From contig JAEORI010000132.1 in the NCBI GenBank assembly GCA_016840965.1, forward strand, positions 1-7,750: a stretch of 7,750 bases of DNA. Direction: 5' to 3'. The notes under the pieces were generated by a model. The model was not told the DNA's origin, searched no databases, and was given only the letters and a program-made list of their open reading frames with translations. This document shows, in pieces, positions 1 through 7,079 of this stretch (its first letter is position 1; the number at the start of each line of letters is the position of its first letter). The position numbers and the translations under genes were made by a program. This DNA is from Candidatus Thorarchaeota archaeon (lineage in GTDB: Archaea > Asgardarchaeota > Thorarchaeia > Thorarchaeales > Thorarchaeaceae).

Positions 1-2
1 CT

Positions 3-116
3 GTTTCAAAGGTCGCCTATGCGAAACACTTGAGAGTAGAGTATCTCACATCTTTTGCAGACTTTCCGCATCACTTCAGAGTAGGCAATAATCAACATCC
101 AAAGGAGTGTGACTAA
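3..116 (+). CDS. Possible C-terminal tail of an upstream gene (partial)
   Basis: This frame is open from the window edge to a TAA at 114-116 and gives 37 residues with unremarkable composition (for example KHLRVEYLTSFADFPHHF). It would overlap the metG GTG start by 8 nt, a tight junction common in archaeal operons. The other two plus frames also run for a while before a stop, and frame 2 stays open to 91, so openness alone is weak support. I recognise no family. The alternative is a non-coding leader for metG. I saw no convincing TATA element in 1-108, which mildly favours metG being read from an upstream promoter. Confidence 0.27.
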   Translation, partial: VSKVAYAKHLRVEYLTSFADFPHHFRVGNNQHPKECD

Positions 117-2172
117 ACTGAATAATTATCCAACCAAAGATCCAGTGCTTGTGACCTGTGGACTCCCTTACGCAAGTGGACGGATGCACATCGGTCACCT
201 TAGGACCTATGTACCTGCAGACGTTTTTGTCAGACTCCTGAAGAAGATGCAAGTGGACGTCACGTTCGTCTGCGGGTCCGACACGCATGGTACACCCGTC
301 CTCGTGAAGGCCGAGGAAGAGGGTCTTACGCCAAAGGCGACCTATCAGAAGTATCACAAGATTCTGGAGGATACTTTTCCCCGGCTCAATATCTTCTTTG
401 ACAACTACGGACATACTGACAGTCAAGAGAATCATCACAGAACCCTACAGATTGTTCAGACCCTCATAGACAACGAACACATATACGCCAAAGAGATTGA
501 AACTCCATTTTGTGATACATGTGGCCGGTCTCAGCCAGACCGATTCGTGCGAGGAGAATGTCCCTATTGTGGTTCGGATGCCAGAGGGGATGAGTGTGAT
601 CAAGGCTGTGGTAGATACATCGAACCAGGTTTGATATTGAATCCAAGATGCGCTGTATGTGGTAATCCCACACGACCGATTACCAAAAAACATCAGTTTC
701 TGAAACTTAGCGCATTTGAGGATTTCATTGGTGAGTACCTCGCAAATGTAGATGGTACAAAGAACGCAAAGAACTTCGCACTTGGTTGGGTCAAAGAAGG
801 TCTACGAGACTGGTGTATAACACGAGACCTTGACTGGGGAATCAAGTTTCCCGGGGATGACTCACTAGTCCTGTATGTATGGGTTGACGCACCTATTGGA
901 TACATGTCGAGCACGGAGCAGTGGGCTAAGAAAATTGGCAAACCCCAAGAATGGGAGAAATACTGGAAACCGGGCAATGGTCGTTTAGTACACTACATTG
1001 GTTTGGACATTGTTCAACATCATTGCATATTCTGGCCCGCGATGCTAAAAGGCAGCGACTACAATCTTCCATTCGCAATTGTTGCTTCAGGCATGGTGAA
1101 GATTGAGGGTCATAACTTCAGTAGAGGTCGGGGCTATGTAGTGTGGGTTGAGGAAGATTATCTCGACAGGGGTCTCGATTCTGATTATCTTAGATACTAT
1201 ATCGCCTCTTATACGTCCCAAACAAAAGACCTTGATTTCAATTGGGATGTCTTCGCTGACAAGGTGAACAATGAACTTGTTGCAACCCTCGGCAACTTCC
1301 TCTATCGGGCTATTCACTTCTCGCACAAGCACTTTGGTGATGTACCCGAAGGGAGATTGGACCCAACACTCAAGAAAGAACTTGAGAGCGCAATAGAAAC
1401 TATCGTAGCTGCAGTGAACGAGTATGAGCTTAAGAAGGTCGCAGATGAGGTTCTTAGAATTGCTTCCGTTGGTAATGAGTACTTCCAGTCCCAAAAACCT
1501 TGGGCATTGATCAAGCAAGATAAGAAAAAGACTGGTGATGTGCTTTTCAACGCCTTAGCTCTGGGAAAGGCTCTTGCTATCTTCATTGAACCATTCCTTC
1601 CATCCGCAGCTGAAACAATTTGGGCTCAACTTGGGAATGAACCTACAACAATCCACAACACTTTACTCAAAGATGCACTCACACCTCCAAAGGTTGGGAC
1701 CAAGCTGATCAAACCAGCTCCCGTTATTTCCAAGATTGATGAAGATCTCTTAGCAGAACTCAAACAGATAATCAGCGACCGAGTGGCGGCTGCAAAAGCA
1801 GCACAAACAGGTGAGGTTGAACTAAAATTGGCACCAGTGAAAGACGAAATATCATTTGACGACTTCCAGAAGGTCGACCTTCGAGCCGGAAAGATTCTGA
1901 AGTGTGAGAAGGTGAAGGATAAGGACCGACTCCTCAAGATTGAGGTGGATATCGGAACAGAGAAACGCACCATGGTAACCGGTCTCGGACATCTTTACAA
2001 ACCCGAGGAACTTGAGGGATTAACAGCTCTCTTCCTCGTCAATCTCGAACCAAAGAAGATTGGCGGCATTGAGAGCCATGGTATGATTCTTGCAGTTGAG
2101 CGGGCTGACAAAGAAGGCTCATGGGTGCCTGTGAAGCTCGATGACCTTCCACCGGGGAGTAAAGCCGCATAG
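109..2172 (+). CDS. metG: Methionyl-tRNA synthetase, archaeal type, with fused C-terminal tRNA-binding domain
   Basis: Cytosolic class I synthetase that charges tRNA-Met with methionine using ATP; 687 aa, normal for the version with a C-terminal appendix. The Rossmann domain begins at about residue 12 (VLVTCGLPYASG), with the HIGH motif at H27-H30. The connective insertion carries four cysteine pairs, C135/C138, C151/C154, C163/C167 and C181/C184, enough for two zinc knuckles. The second signature, usually KMSKS or KFSxS, reads N336-F-S-R-G340 followed by R-G, which is divergent. The helical anticodon-binding domain covers about 385-545. After a charged linker, residues about 581-687 form a Trbp111/EMAP-II-type OB fold (DLRAGKI and the SHGMILA region), which in many archaea is a separate gene. 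The start used is GTG at 109, the first canonical start after an in-frame TAG at 82-84. A GGAG at 104-107 sits unusually close to it, so the true start may lie slightly downstream. The call is firm; only the start is uncertain. Confidence 0.97.
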   Translation: MTKLNNYPTKDPVLVTCGLPYASGRMHIGHLRTYVPADVFVRLLKKMQVDVTFVCGSDTHGTPVLVKAEEEGLTPKATYQKYHKILEDTFPRLNIFFDNYGHTDSQENHHRTLQIVQTLIDNEHIYAKEIETPFCDTCGRSQPDRFVRGECPYCGSDARGDECDQGCGRYIEPGLILNPRCAVCGNPTRPITKKHQFLKLSAFEDFIGEYLANVDGTKNAKNFALGWVKEGLRDWCITRDLDWGIKFPGDDSLVLYVWVDAPIGYMSSTEQWAKKIGKPQEWEKYWKPGNGRLVHYIGLDIVQHHCIFWPAMLKGSDYNLPFAIVASGMVKIEGHNFSRGRGYVVWVEEDYLDRGLDSDYLRYYIASYTSQTKDLDFNWDVFADKVNNELVATLGNFLYRAIHFSHKHFGDVPEGRLDPTLKKELESAIETIVAAVNEYELKKVADEVLRIASVGNEYFQSQKPWALIKQDKKKTGDVLFNALALGKALAIFIEPFLPSAAETIWAQLGNEPTTIHNTLLKDALTPPKVGTKLIKPAPVISKIDEDLLAELKQIISDRVAAAKAAQTGEVELKLAPVKDEISFDDFQKVDLRAGKILKCEKVKDKDRLLKIEVDIGTEKRTMVTGLGHLYKPEELEGLTALFLVNLEPKKIGGIESHGMILAVERADKEGSWVPVKLDDLPPGSKAA

Positions 2173-2186
2173 ATGAATTAATGGAG

Positions 2187-2220
2187 GATAGCAGATGCTG
2201 CTATCTCTCTTCTTATTTTA
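2187..2220 (+). terminator. Hairpin plus T-rich tract after metG
   Basis: A perfect 8-bp inverted repeat, GATAGCAG at 2187-2194 and CTGCTATC at 2198-2205, leaves a 3-nt loop. It starts 15 nt after the metG stop and is followed by a pyrimidine-rich run (2206-2220) ending in TTATTTTA. Archaeal RNA polymerase terminates mainly at T-rich tracts, so the T run may be the active part and the hairpin may mark or protect the 3' end. Its position between metG and the next promoter supports separate transcription of the ABC operon. Confidence 0.6.
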
Positions 2221-2283
2221 TTGACCAACTTCCCACAGGTTATATTTCAAAGCTAATGGGGATTGAATAGGTCCACCACAATA

Positions 2284-2307
2284 GTTATATATTAACAATT
2301 GTTAATT
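2284..2307 (+). promoter_or_regulatory. TATA-like promoter element with palindromic operator for the ABC exporter operon
   Basis: The TATA-like stretch GTTATATATTAAC (2284-2296) runs straight into a perfect 16-bp palindrome, ATTAACAATTGTTAAT (2291-2306). A TATA box here would place transcription start near 2312-2318 and leave a 5' leader of roughly 35 nt before the ATG at 2350. A dimeric winged-helix or similar repressor on the palindrome would block TBP/TFB or polymerase. The block 2287-2307 recurs exactly at 7059-7079, which argues strongly that it is a real site. The regulator is not in this window. Confidence 0.72.
2287..2307 (+). repeat. 21-bp intergenic repeat, copy 1
   Basis: Identical over all 21 positions to 7059-7079, in the same orientation. 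It contains a TATA-like 5' part and the 16-bp palindrome at 2291-2306. It lies 43 nt upstream of the ABC operon start. Confidence 0.9.
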
Positions 2308-2336
2308 CAAGTGTTGTTTTCACATCCACTACTTTT

Positions 2337-2344
2337 GAGATGAT
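2337..2344 (+). promoter_or_regulatory. Ribosome binding site for the first ABC gene
   Basis: GAGATGAT differs at one base from the GAGGTGAT complement of the archaeal 16S rRNA 3' end. It lies 5 nt before the ATG at 2350, which supports that start over later in-frame ATGs such as the one at 2398. Confidence 0.6.
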
Positions 2345-2349
2345 AGAGA

Positions 2350-4146
2350 ATGATAGCGAAAGGAAGTTCTGGATATCAGAGTGCCACAGGATACATCATG
2401 TCAGGTATGCGGAAACACCCATTCCTTACACTTGGTGCACTCGTTTTAACAGTAGTAGCATCCCTGTTTACTGCACTCCCGTTCATAGTTGTGGGGCAAG
2501 CCATTGATGTATTACGTCTTGAGGGGTTCAGTCAGGGCTTTGTAGCTCTGACTTGGATGATTGTGTTCATCGGAATTGCATATTTGGCACTTAATTTCAT
2601 AGCTGGAGCTTTATGGGCTGCTGTAATCACAGGATGGGAACGAGATGCGAGGCAAGAGCTTTTCGAATCACTTCAGGATCATAGCATGGCTTTTCATGAC
2701 CAAGTTGATAGTAAGAGGCTTCTATCAATATCGATGCAGGACCTCAACTGGATACGAATGTCCCTTAATCCGGGTTTGAGAATGGTGATTGGTTCCTTCT
2801 CAGCTTACGGAATCACAGTCTTTGTGCTTTGGAGCATTGATCAATTACTTGGCTTCATCATGATTGTTGGTTTTCCAATTTACCTCTACTTCGCACTTAG
2901 ATATGCTCGAATTGTTGAGCCTGTAAGACGCGCAAGAGCAGAGCGAATGGAGAATTTGACATCAATTTCCCAAGAAGTATTCAGAGGCATCGAAGTCGTT
3001 CGAGCCTTTGGTGCCGAAGACAGAGAGAAACAGAAATTCAGTGATACGAGCCTAAGTTATGCCAGTTCAGTTGAAACGGAAGGTCGTCTTGCTGCGTTCT
3101 TCTATCCTCAGCTGATACTTATTCTGGTAACAACAGGCGCGTTTCTCTACGGAGCTACTCTCCTTGTTTCTGGAAGTATTACGGTTGGTGGTCTAGTTCA
3201 GATTCTCTCCTTACTCCTAGCTATAGATGCGCAAAATTTCATGCTTCCAAGAAGTCTCCTCTTAATTCGCGGTGCCTTTGTGAATGCCCAGCGAATCATT
3301 GACCTTCTCAACTGGCAAGACCCTCTGGTTGAGTCTGAGATGGTTGATTCTAATATTGATTTAACAGGAGATATCGTATTTGATAAAGTATCCTTCCGAT
3401 ATCCAACTGGAAATGGAAATAGCAGATACGCATTATATAATCTCAATTTCACGATACCACAAGGATCACGTGTTGCGTTGATTGGTGGACCTGGCGGCGG
3501 AAAGAGTTCAGTATTGAAATTACTTCTTCGTCTATATGACCCGACCGAGGGGATTGTATCAATTGGGGGTAGAGACCTGCGAGAGGTTCCTTCCGACATG
3601 GTCAGGAAAGCGGTTGGACTAGTTGAGCAGGATGTCTTCCTGTTTAAGATGTCCATCAGAGACAATATTGCATATGGGTGCGAGAATGCTTCTCAGGAGG
3701 CTATTACGGAGGCAGCAAAGAGAGCACAAGCCCATGACTTCATCATGGAAACTCCAGATGGGTACAATACTGTAATAGGAGAGCGAGGAATGACGCTTTC
3801 GGGCGGGCAACGTCAACGTCTTGCTATTGCGCGTGCCCTAATTCATAATCCCTCTATACTTCTCCTTGATGACTCTACTAGTGCTATTGACGCACGAACT
3901 GAGTATATGATGCGAAATGCACTTGATGAGGCAATGAAGGACAGAACAAGCATTACTGTGACTCAAAGACTTCGGACACTCATAGAGTCTGACCTGGTCA
4001 TGATTGTGGATAAAGGTCGACTCATAGCTTTTGGTCCGCATGAGAAACTCCTGAAGGAATCACCTCACTACAGACAGATATTCGATCAACTTCCTGAAAC
4101 GAGAAAGATGCTCGAAGCAGTTCCTATTGCAAGAGGTGCAGCATGA
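2350..4146 (+). CDS. ABC exporter half-transporter, degenerate-site subunit (TM287-like)
   Basis: Membrane protein of 598 aa with the type IV (exporter) fold. Six hydrophobic segments lie at about 25-48, 63-85, 143-162, 167-183, 252-272 and 278-295, followed by a nucleotide-binding domain from about 340. Visible motifs are A-loop Y351, Walker A GGPGGGKS (379-386), Q-loop Q427, signature LSGGQ (483-487) and Walker B ending in D507. The residue after D507 is D508 instead of the catalytic Glu, and the switch position is Q539 instead of His. In heterodimeric exporters such as TM287/288, BmrCD or LmrCD, this pair of changes marks the subunit with the non-hydrolysing site. It provides the intact LSGGQ for the partner's active site. 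It overlaps the second subunit by ATGA and is first in an operon behind a palindromic operator. The substrate cannot be read from sequence; relatives move drugs, lipids or peptides. Confidence 0.94.
   Translation: MIAKGSSGYQSATGYIMSGMRKHPFLTLGALVLTVVASLFTALPFIVVGQAIDVLRLEGFSQGFVALTWMIVFIGIAYLALNFIAGALWAAVITGWERDARQELFESLQDHSMAFHDQVDSKRLLSISMQDLNWIRMSLNPGLRMVIGSFSAYGITVFVLWSIDQLLGFIMIVGFPIYLYFALRYARIVEPVRRARAERMENLTSISQEVFRGIEVVRAFGAEDREKQKFSDTSLSYASSVETEGRLAAFFYPQLILILVTTGAFLYGATLLVSGSITVGGLVQILSLLLAIDAQNFMLPRSLLLIRGAFVNAQRIIDLLNWQDPLVESEMVDSNIDLTGDIVFDKVSFRYPTGNGNSRYALYNLNFTIPQGSRVALIGGPGGGKSSVLKLLLRLYDPTEGIVSIGGRDLREVPSDMVRKAVGLVEQDVFLFKMSIRDNIAYGCENASQEAITEAAKRAQAHDFIMETPDGYNTVIGERGMTLSGGQRQRLAIARALIHNPSILLLDDSTSAIDARTEYMMRNALDEAMKDRTSITVTQRLRTLIESDLVMIVDKGRLIAFGPHEKLLKESPHYRQIFDQLPETRKMLEAVPIARGAA
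4133..4138 (+). promoter_or_regulatory. Ribosome binding site for the second ABC gene, inside the first
   Basis: GAGGTG, an exact anti-Shine-Dalgarno match, lies within the last codons of the first ABC gene. It is 4 nt before the ATG at 4143 and 7 nt before the ATG at 4146. This fits translational coupling across the ATGATGA junction. Spacing slightly favours the second ATG. Confidence 0.6.
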
Positions 4147-5996
4147 TGAGCGCAGGAGGAAGACCTGGTTATCCGACCAAGAAGCGAAGTCGTCCGATAG
4201 GACTCCTTCTGAGGCGTATGGGTGGATACTTTTCCACTCTAAAGAAGATTATAATTTCAGGGGCTATTCTTGCAATTCTAGCCAGCTTGATTGACGCCAT
4301 AAGTCCTATTGTATTGTCTCAAGGTATAGATATCGCTCTTAATGCTACGGGTGTCATCAGCATGTTCATCACATTGACACTTCTTTACCTAGGGTTGAGG
4401 TTAGTTTCATTTGTTTCAGGATCTTTCTACACTCGGGTGATTGCTAAAGCTCAAGCTGGATTTGTCAACAAGGTCCAAGAAGATGTCTATTCACATCTCG
4501 TTGATGCTGACCTATCATTCCATAAGGGTGAACAGAGTGGAAATGTGACATCTCGTGTGACATCAGACACTGAGGCTTTGAGTACTGGAGTGCAAGTGCT
4601 TATGGATATTGCAAGCCAAGTGGTTCTCCTTGTAATCACATTCATAGTTTTGTGGGTCACTTCGCCGATAGTAGCAATGACTAGCTTGATTACTGTACCT
4701 ATTGTTATCGTGATGTCTGCACTCTATGGAACTGTAGGTCAGAGGACCATGCTTGCTACACAACGTGCTTACGGAATGGTTTCTGGCCAGATTGCTGAGA
4801 ACCTAAGTGGAATCCAGATTGCTAAGGCATTCAATAGGGAGCAGGAAACCTCCAGCCAACTCCTAGAACTTAACAATGAGGCTTACAAACATAACTTCCG
4901 ACTCACACTTTTCTTCACATTCCTTTTCCCAACAGTTGGGGCAATGTCTGTGTTTATACTTGCTGCTGTCCTTTTCGTTGGAGCTGGGTTGGCTACTGGA
5001 ACTGCAGCAGTGCTCAGTATCGGAGAACTCTTCCTCGGTACCATTCTGGTTCAACGGTTCATGTTCCCACTCTTGATAATCAGTCTCCAGGGTGCACAGA
5101 TTCAAGCCTCGTTAGCCGCGATGGACAGGATATCAGATGTTATTGATGCCAAGCCGACTCTGGTGGAAGCAAGCGACGCAATTCCTCTTGAATCCTCGAG
5201 TGATGGCATAACCTTCGATCATGTGAGCTTCTCATATGTTGAGGGTACAGAAGTTCTTAGAGATGTAAGTGTTAGAATAGAACCCGGAACAACTGTGGCA
5301 ATTGTGGGGGCTACTGGAGCAGGGAAAACCACCATTGCCGCACTCATCAATAGATTCTATGACCCTAAAGAAGGCAGAATCCTCATTGGTGACCAAGACA
5401 TCTCGAAAGTTACTTTTCGATCCCTCCATGATACCGTTGCTCTTGTTTCTCAAGAACCGTATCTGTTTGACGGAACCGTCATTGAGAACATAAAGTATGG
5501 TCGACCTGATGCGACAGACAATGAGATCAAAGAACTCTGTCAATTTACAAATGCCTGTGAGTTTATTGAAACCCTACCGGATACATATGACTCCCAGATT
5601 TTAGAAGGTGGAAAAAACCTTAGCTCCGGCCAAAGGCAGATGATCACATTTGTCAGGACACTAGCTGCTAATCCACGAATACTTATTCTTGATGAAGCCA
5701 CAAGTAGATTGGATGCTTACTCTGAATCCCTTGTCCAAAAGGCTCAAGAGAAATTGTTCTCTGGAAGAACTACAATTGTGATAGCTCACCGTCTCAGTAC
5801 AATTGCAAATGCGGACAGAATCCTCGTCTTTGATAAAGGACAGTTGGTTGAACAGGGCACTCACTCAGAACTCCTTCAGATGAAAGGATTCTATGAGTCA
5901 CTTTACAAGACATACTATGCTCATCAGGGGGTTGAAGCGCTAGATGAGGATATTCTTGAGATAGACGATTTGACTGTTGAACCTGCAGTCACATGA
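4143..5996 (+). CDS. ABC exporter half-transporter, catalytic-site subunit (TM288-like)
   Basis: Partner of the preceding gene; 617 aa. A basic N-terminus (KKRSRPIG, LLLRR) is followed by six hydrophobic segments at about 35-57, 71-93, 152-172, 174-195, 253-283 and 291-313, then a nucleotide-binding domain. Walker A is GATGAGKT (389-396), Q-loop Q437, Walker B LILDE with D517 and catalytic E518, and switch H549 in HRLSTI, so its own ATP site is complete. Its signature is LSSGQ (493-497) rather than LSGGQ. That signature would face the degenerate Walker motifs of the first subunit, the same asymmetry as in TM287/288-type exporters. The acidic tail (about 595-617) is a lineage-specific extension. 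The start may be the ATG at 4143, overlapping the upstream stop, or the next codon at 4146; both are in frame. The heterodimer is expected to export its substrate from the cytoplasm or inner leaflet; the substrate is unknown. Confidence 0.94.
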   Translation: MMSAGGRPGYPTKKRSRPIGLLLRRMGGYFSTLKKIIISGAILAILASLIDAISPIVLSQGIDIALNATGVISMFITLTLLYLGLRLVSFVSGSFYTRVIAKAQAGFVNKVQEDVYSHLVDADLSFHKGEQSGNVTSRVTSDTEALSTGVQVLMDIASQVVLLVITFIVLWVTSPIVAMTSLITVPIVIVMSALYGTVGQRTMLATQRAYGMVSGQIAENLSGIQIAKAFNREQETSSQLLELNNEAYKHNFRLTLFFTFLFPTVGAMSVFILAAVLFVGAGLATGTAAVLSIGELFLGTILVQRFMFPLLIISLQGAQIQASLAAMDRISDVIDAKPTLVEASDAIPLESSSDGITFDHVSFSYVEGTEVLRDVSVRIEPGTTVAIVGATGAGKTTIAALINRFYDPKEGRILIGDQDISKVTFRSLHDTVALVSQEPYLFDGTVIENIKYGRPDATDNEIKELCQFTNACEFIETLPDTYDSQILEGGKNLSSGQRQMITFVRTLAANPRILILDEATSRLDAYSESLVQKAQEKLFSGRTTIVIAHRLSTIANADRILVFDKGQLVEQGTHSELLQMKGFYESLYKTYYAHQGVEALDEDILEIDDLTVEPAVT

Positions 5997-6042
5997 AGGA
6001 TCACGTAGCTTAGACCATATGAAAAAGGGAATTCGCTTCACG
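5997..6042. other. Short convergent intergenic gap
   Basis: Only 46 nt separate the stop of the plus-strand ABC operon from the stop of the minus-strand dehydrogenase gene. It has no strong hairpin. The run AAAAA at 6022-6026 gives a T5 tract on the minus strand and could serve as a weak terminator for the dehydrogenase transcript. Confidence 0.4.
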
Positions 6043-6981
6043 TCAGAGAAGGGAATTATTACCAGATTTGTTAGGTGCTATCTCTGATAATGTTAAATGA
6101 ATTGATTCTCTTATTGAGAGGAGCTTCTGAGGAATTATTTCTCTTATTCTATTCTCACTGCAAATAGTTTCATGGCTTAAGCCTTCTATCAAAGGTCGCG
6201 CAATTGATGCTTGAATTGGAGTGATCAAGTCCACCCAATAGCTACTCAATCTTGGGGTCAGAAGAGGAATAGGGAATACAATTCTTTTTGCCAGTCCCGC
6301 CTCCTTAGCATATGCTCTCATCAACTCATGGTACGTTGTAATCTCTGGTCCTCCGATGTCAAATGTTTCTCCAACCGTTTCTGGTTTTTCAAGACACCTT
6401 ACAAGATATAGTACAGTGTCTTCAATCGATATTGGCTGAGTTTTTGTTCTGACCCATCTGGGTGTTATCATCACAGGTAATCTATCAACAAGGAAACGCA
6501 TTATCTCAAACGATGCGGAACCAGGCCCAATAATCATTGCTGCCTGGAAGGTCGTGATTGGTGTCCTAGATGTACGAAGTATTCTATCCACTTCCTTTCT
6601 AGATCGAAGATGTCTACTCAAACTATCTTCTTCTCTACCAAGGCCACTTAGGTAGATTATTCTCTTGATTCCGATTTCATCTGAAAGTGAAGCAATGCTT
6701 TTAGCTGCTGTTCTATCCATTTCCTCGTAGTCTTTTCCTGAATACATGGAATGAATTAGATAGAACACCACATCGCAGTCTTTCATTGCTCGTTTCAGTT
6801 CATCACTATTGAAAACATCAACTTGAACAGCGTCAAGATTTGGGTGTCCTTTCCATGATTGTCCATCTAGTTTGCTTCTTGTTCTCCAACCAGCACGCAC
6901 ACGATATCCCTTGTCAAGTAACCGTTTAACAAGTCTTGAGCCTACATATCCTGTTGATCCCAGTACTAATACTCTCTCCAT
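6043..6981 (-). CDS. NAD(P)-binding atypical short-chain dehydrogenase, YbjT/NmrA-like
   Basis: Predicted soluble 312-aa Rossmann protein. The nucleotide-binding motif GSTGYVG is at residues 8-14 right after the first beta strand (VLVLGSTG). Further family-like blocks are VQVD (52-55), YLIHSM (74-79), YLSGLG (110-115), HLRSRKEV (124-131), GPGSASFE (152-159), TPRWV (173-177) and DIGGPE (208-213). This pattern matches the atypical/extended SDR group that includes E. coli YbjT and the NAD(P)H-binding part of proteins fused to DUF2867; that extra domain is absent here. The classical YxxxK catalytic pair is not evident, so it may be an oxidoreductase or a redox-sensing binder; the substrate is unknown. 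I chose the ATG at 6981 over an in-frame TTG at 7053, because the TTG adds 24 residues ahead of the Rossmann strand and lies next to the TATA-like element. There is no Shine-Dalgarno before the ATG. It is divergent from the 7088 gene and convergent with the ABC operon. Confidence 0.88.
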   Translation of the reverse strand: MERVLVLGSTGYVGSRLVKRLLDKGYRVRAGWRTRSKLDGQSWKGHPNLDAVQVDVFNSDELKRAMKDCDVVFYLIHSMYSGKDYEEMDRTAAKSIASLSDEIGIKRIIYLSGLGREEDSLSRHLRSRKEVDRILRTSRTPITTFQAAMIIGPGSASFEIMRFLVDRLPVMITPRWVRTKTQPISIEDTVLYLVRCLEKPETVGETFDIGGPEITTYHELMRAYAKEAGLAKRIVFPIPLLTPRLSSYWVDLITPIQASIARPLIEGLSHETICSENRIREIIPQKLLSIRESIHLTLSEIAPNKSGNNSLL

Positions 6982-7056
6982 TATGTTCTTTTTAGAGGAA
7001 ATCAACAGTTTCAATCTTACTGTCCCTTGACTTTCTAATTTGAGTTCAAACAAAAG

Positions 7057-7079
7057 AAATATATTAACAATTGTTAATT
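7057..7079. promoter_or_regulatory. Divergent TATA-like element with palindromic operator
   Basis: AAATATATTAAC (7057-7068) overlaps the perfect palindrome ATTAACAATTGTTAAT (7063-7078). On the plus strand a TATA box here puts transcription start at about 7085-7090, on the ATG at 7088. Read on the minus strand, TTAATATATTT would start RNA near 7033, upstream of the dehydrogenase ATG at 6981. Because both the TATA core and the operator are near-symmetric, one site could control both genes. Bases 7059-7079 equal 2287-2307 exactly. Confidence 0.7.
7059..7079 (+). repeat. 21-bp intergenic repeat, copy 2
   Basis: Identical to 2287-2307, with the palindrome at 7063-7078. It lies only 9 nt before the ATG of the secreted-protein gene, so here the operator would span the core promoter up to the start site. 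Confidence 0.9.

Noticed and set aside
76..438. Minus-strand 120-codon frame overlapping the metG start
   Set aside because: It lies antisense to the conserved N-terminal MetRS catalytic region, and its translation has no domain-like pattern. It is a shadow frame.
1087..1518. Minus-strand 143-codon frame inside metG
   Set aside because: Antisense to the KMSKS and anticodon-binding regions of MetRS; composition is not protein-like.
2181..2270. 29-codon plus-strand open frame after metG (ATG at 2181)
   Set aside because: It runs straight through the terminator hairpin and T tract, has no ribosome binding site, and shows no recognisable protein pattern.
3198..3665. Minus-strand 155-codon frame inside the first ABC gene
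   Set aside because: It lies opposite the conserved Walker A and Q-loop region and has no family features. It is explained by the codon pattern of the true gene.
6021..6056. Two copies of AAGGGAATT near the convergent junction
   Set aside because: Only 9 bp long and without symmetry or a spacing pattern; one copy is inside the dehydrogenase coding end. Likely chance.
6982..7053. N-terminal 24-residue extension of the dehydrogenase from a TTG at 7053
   Set aside because: The TTG lies immediately beside the TATA-like element, so it would not be in the transcript. The Rossmann strand begins directly after the ATG at 6981, as is usual for the family.
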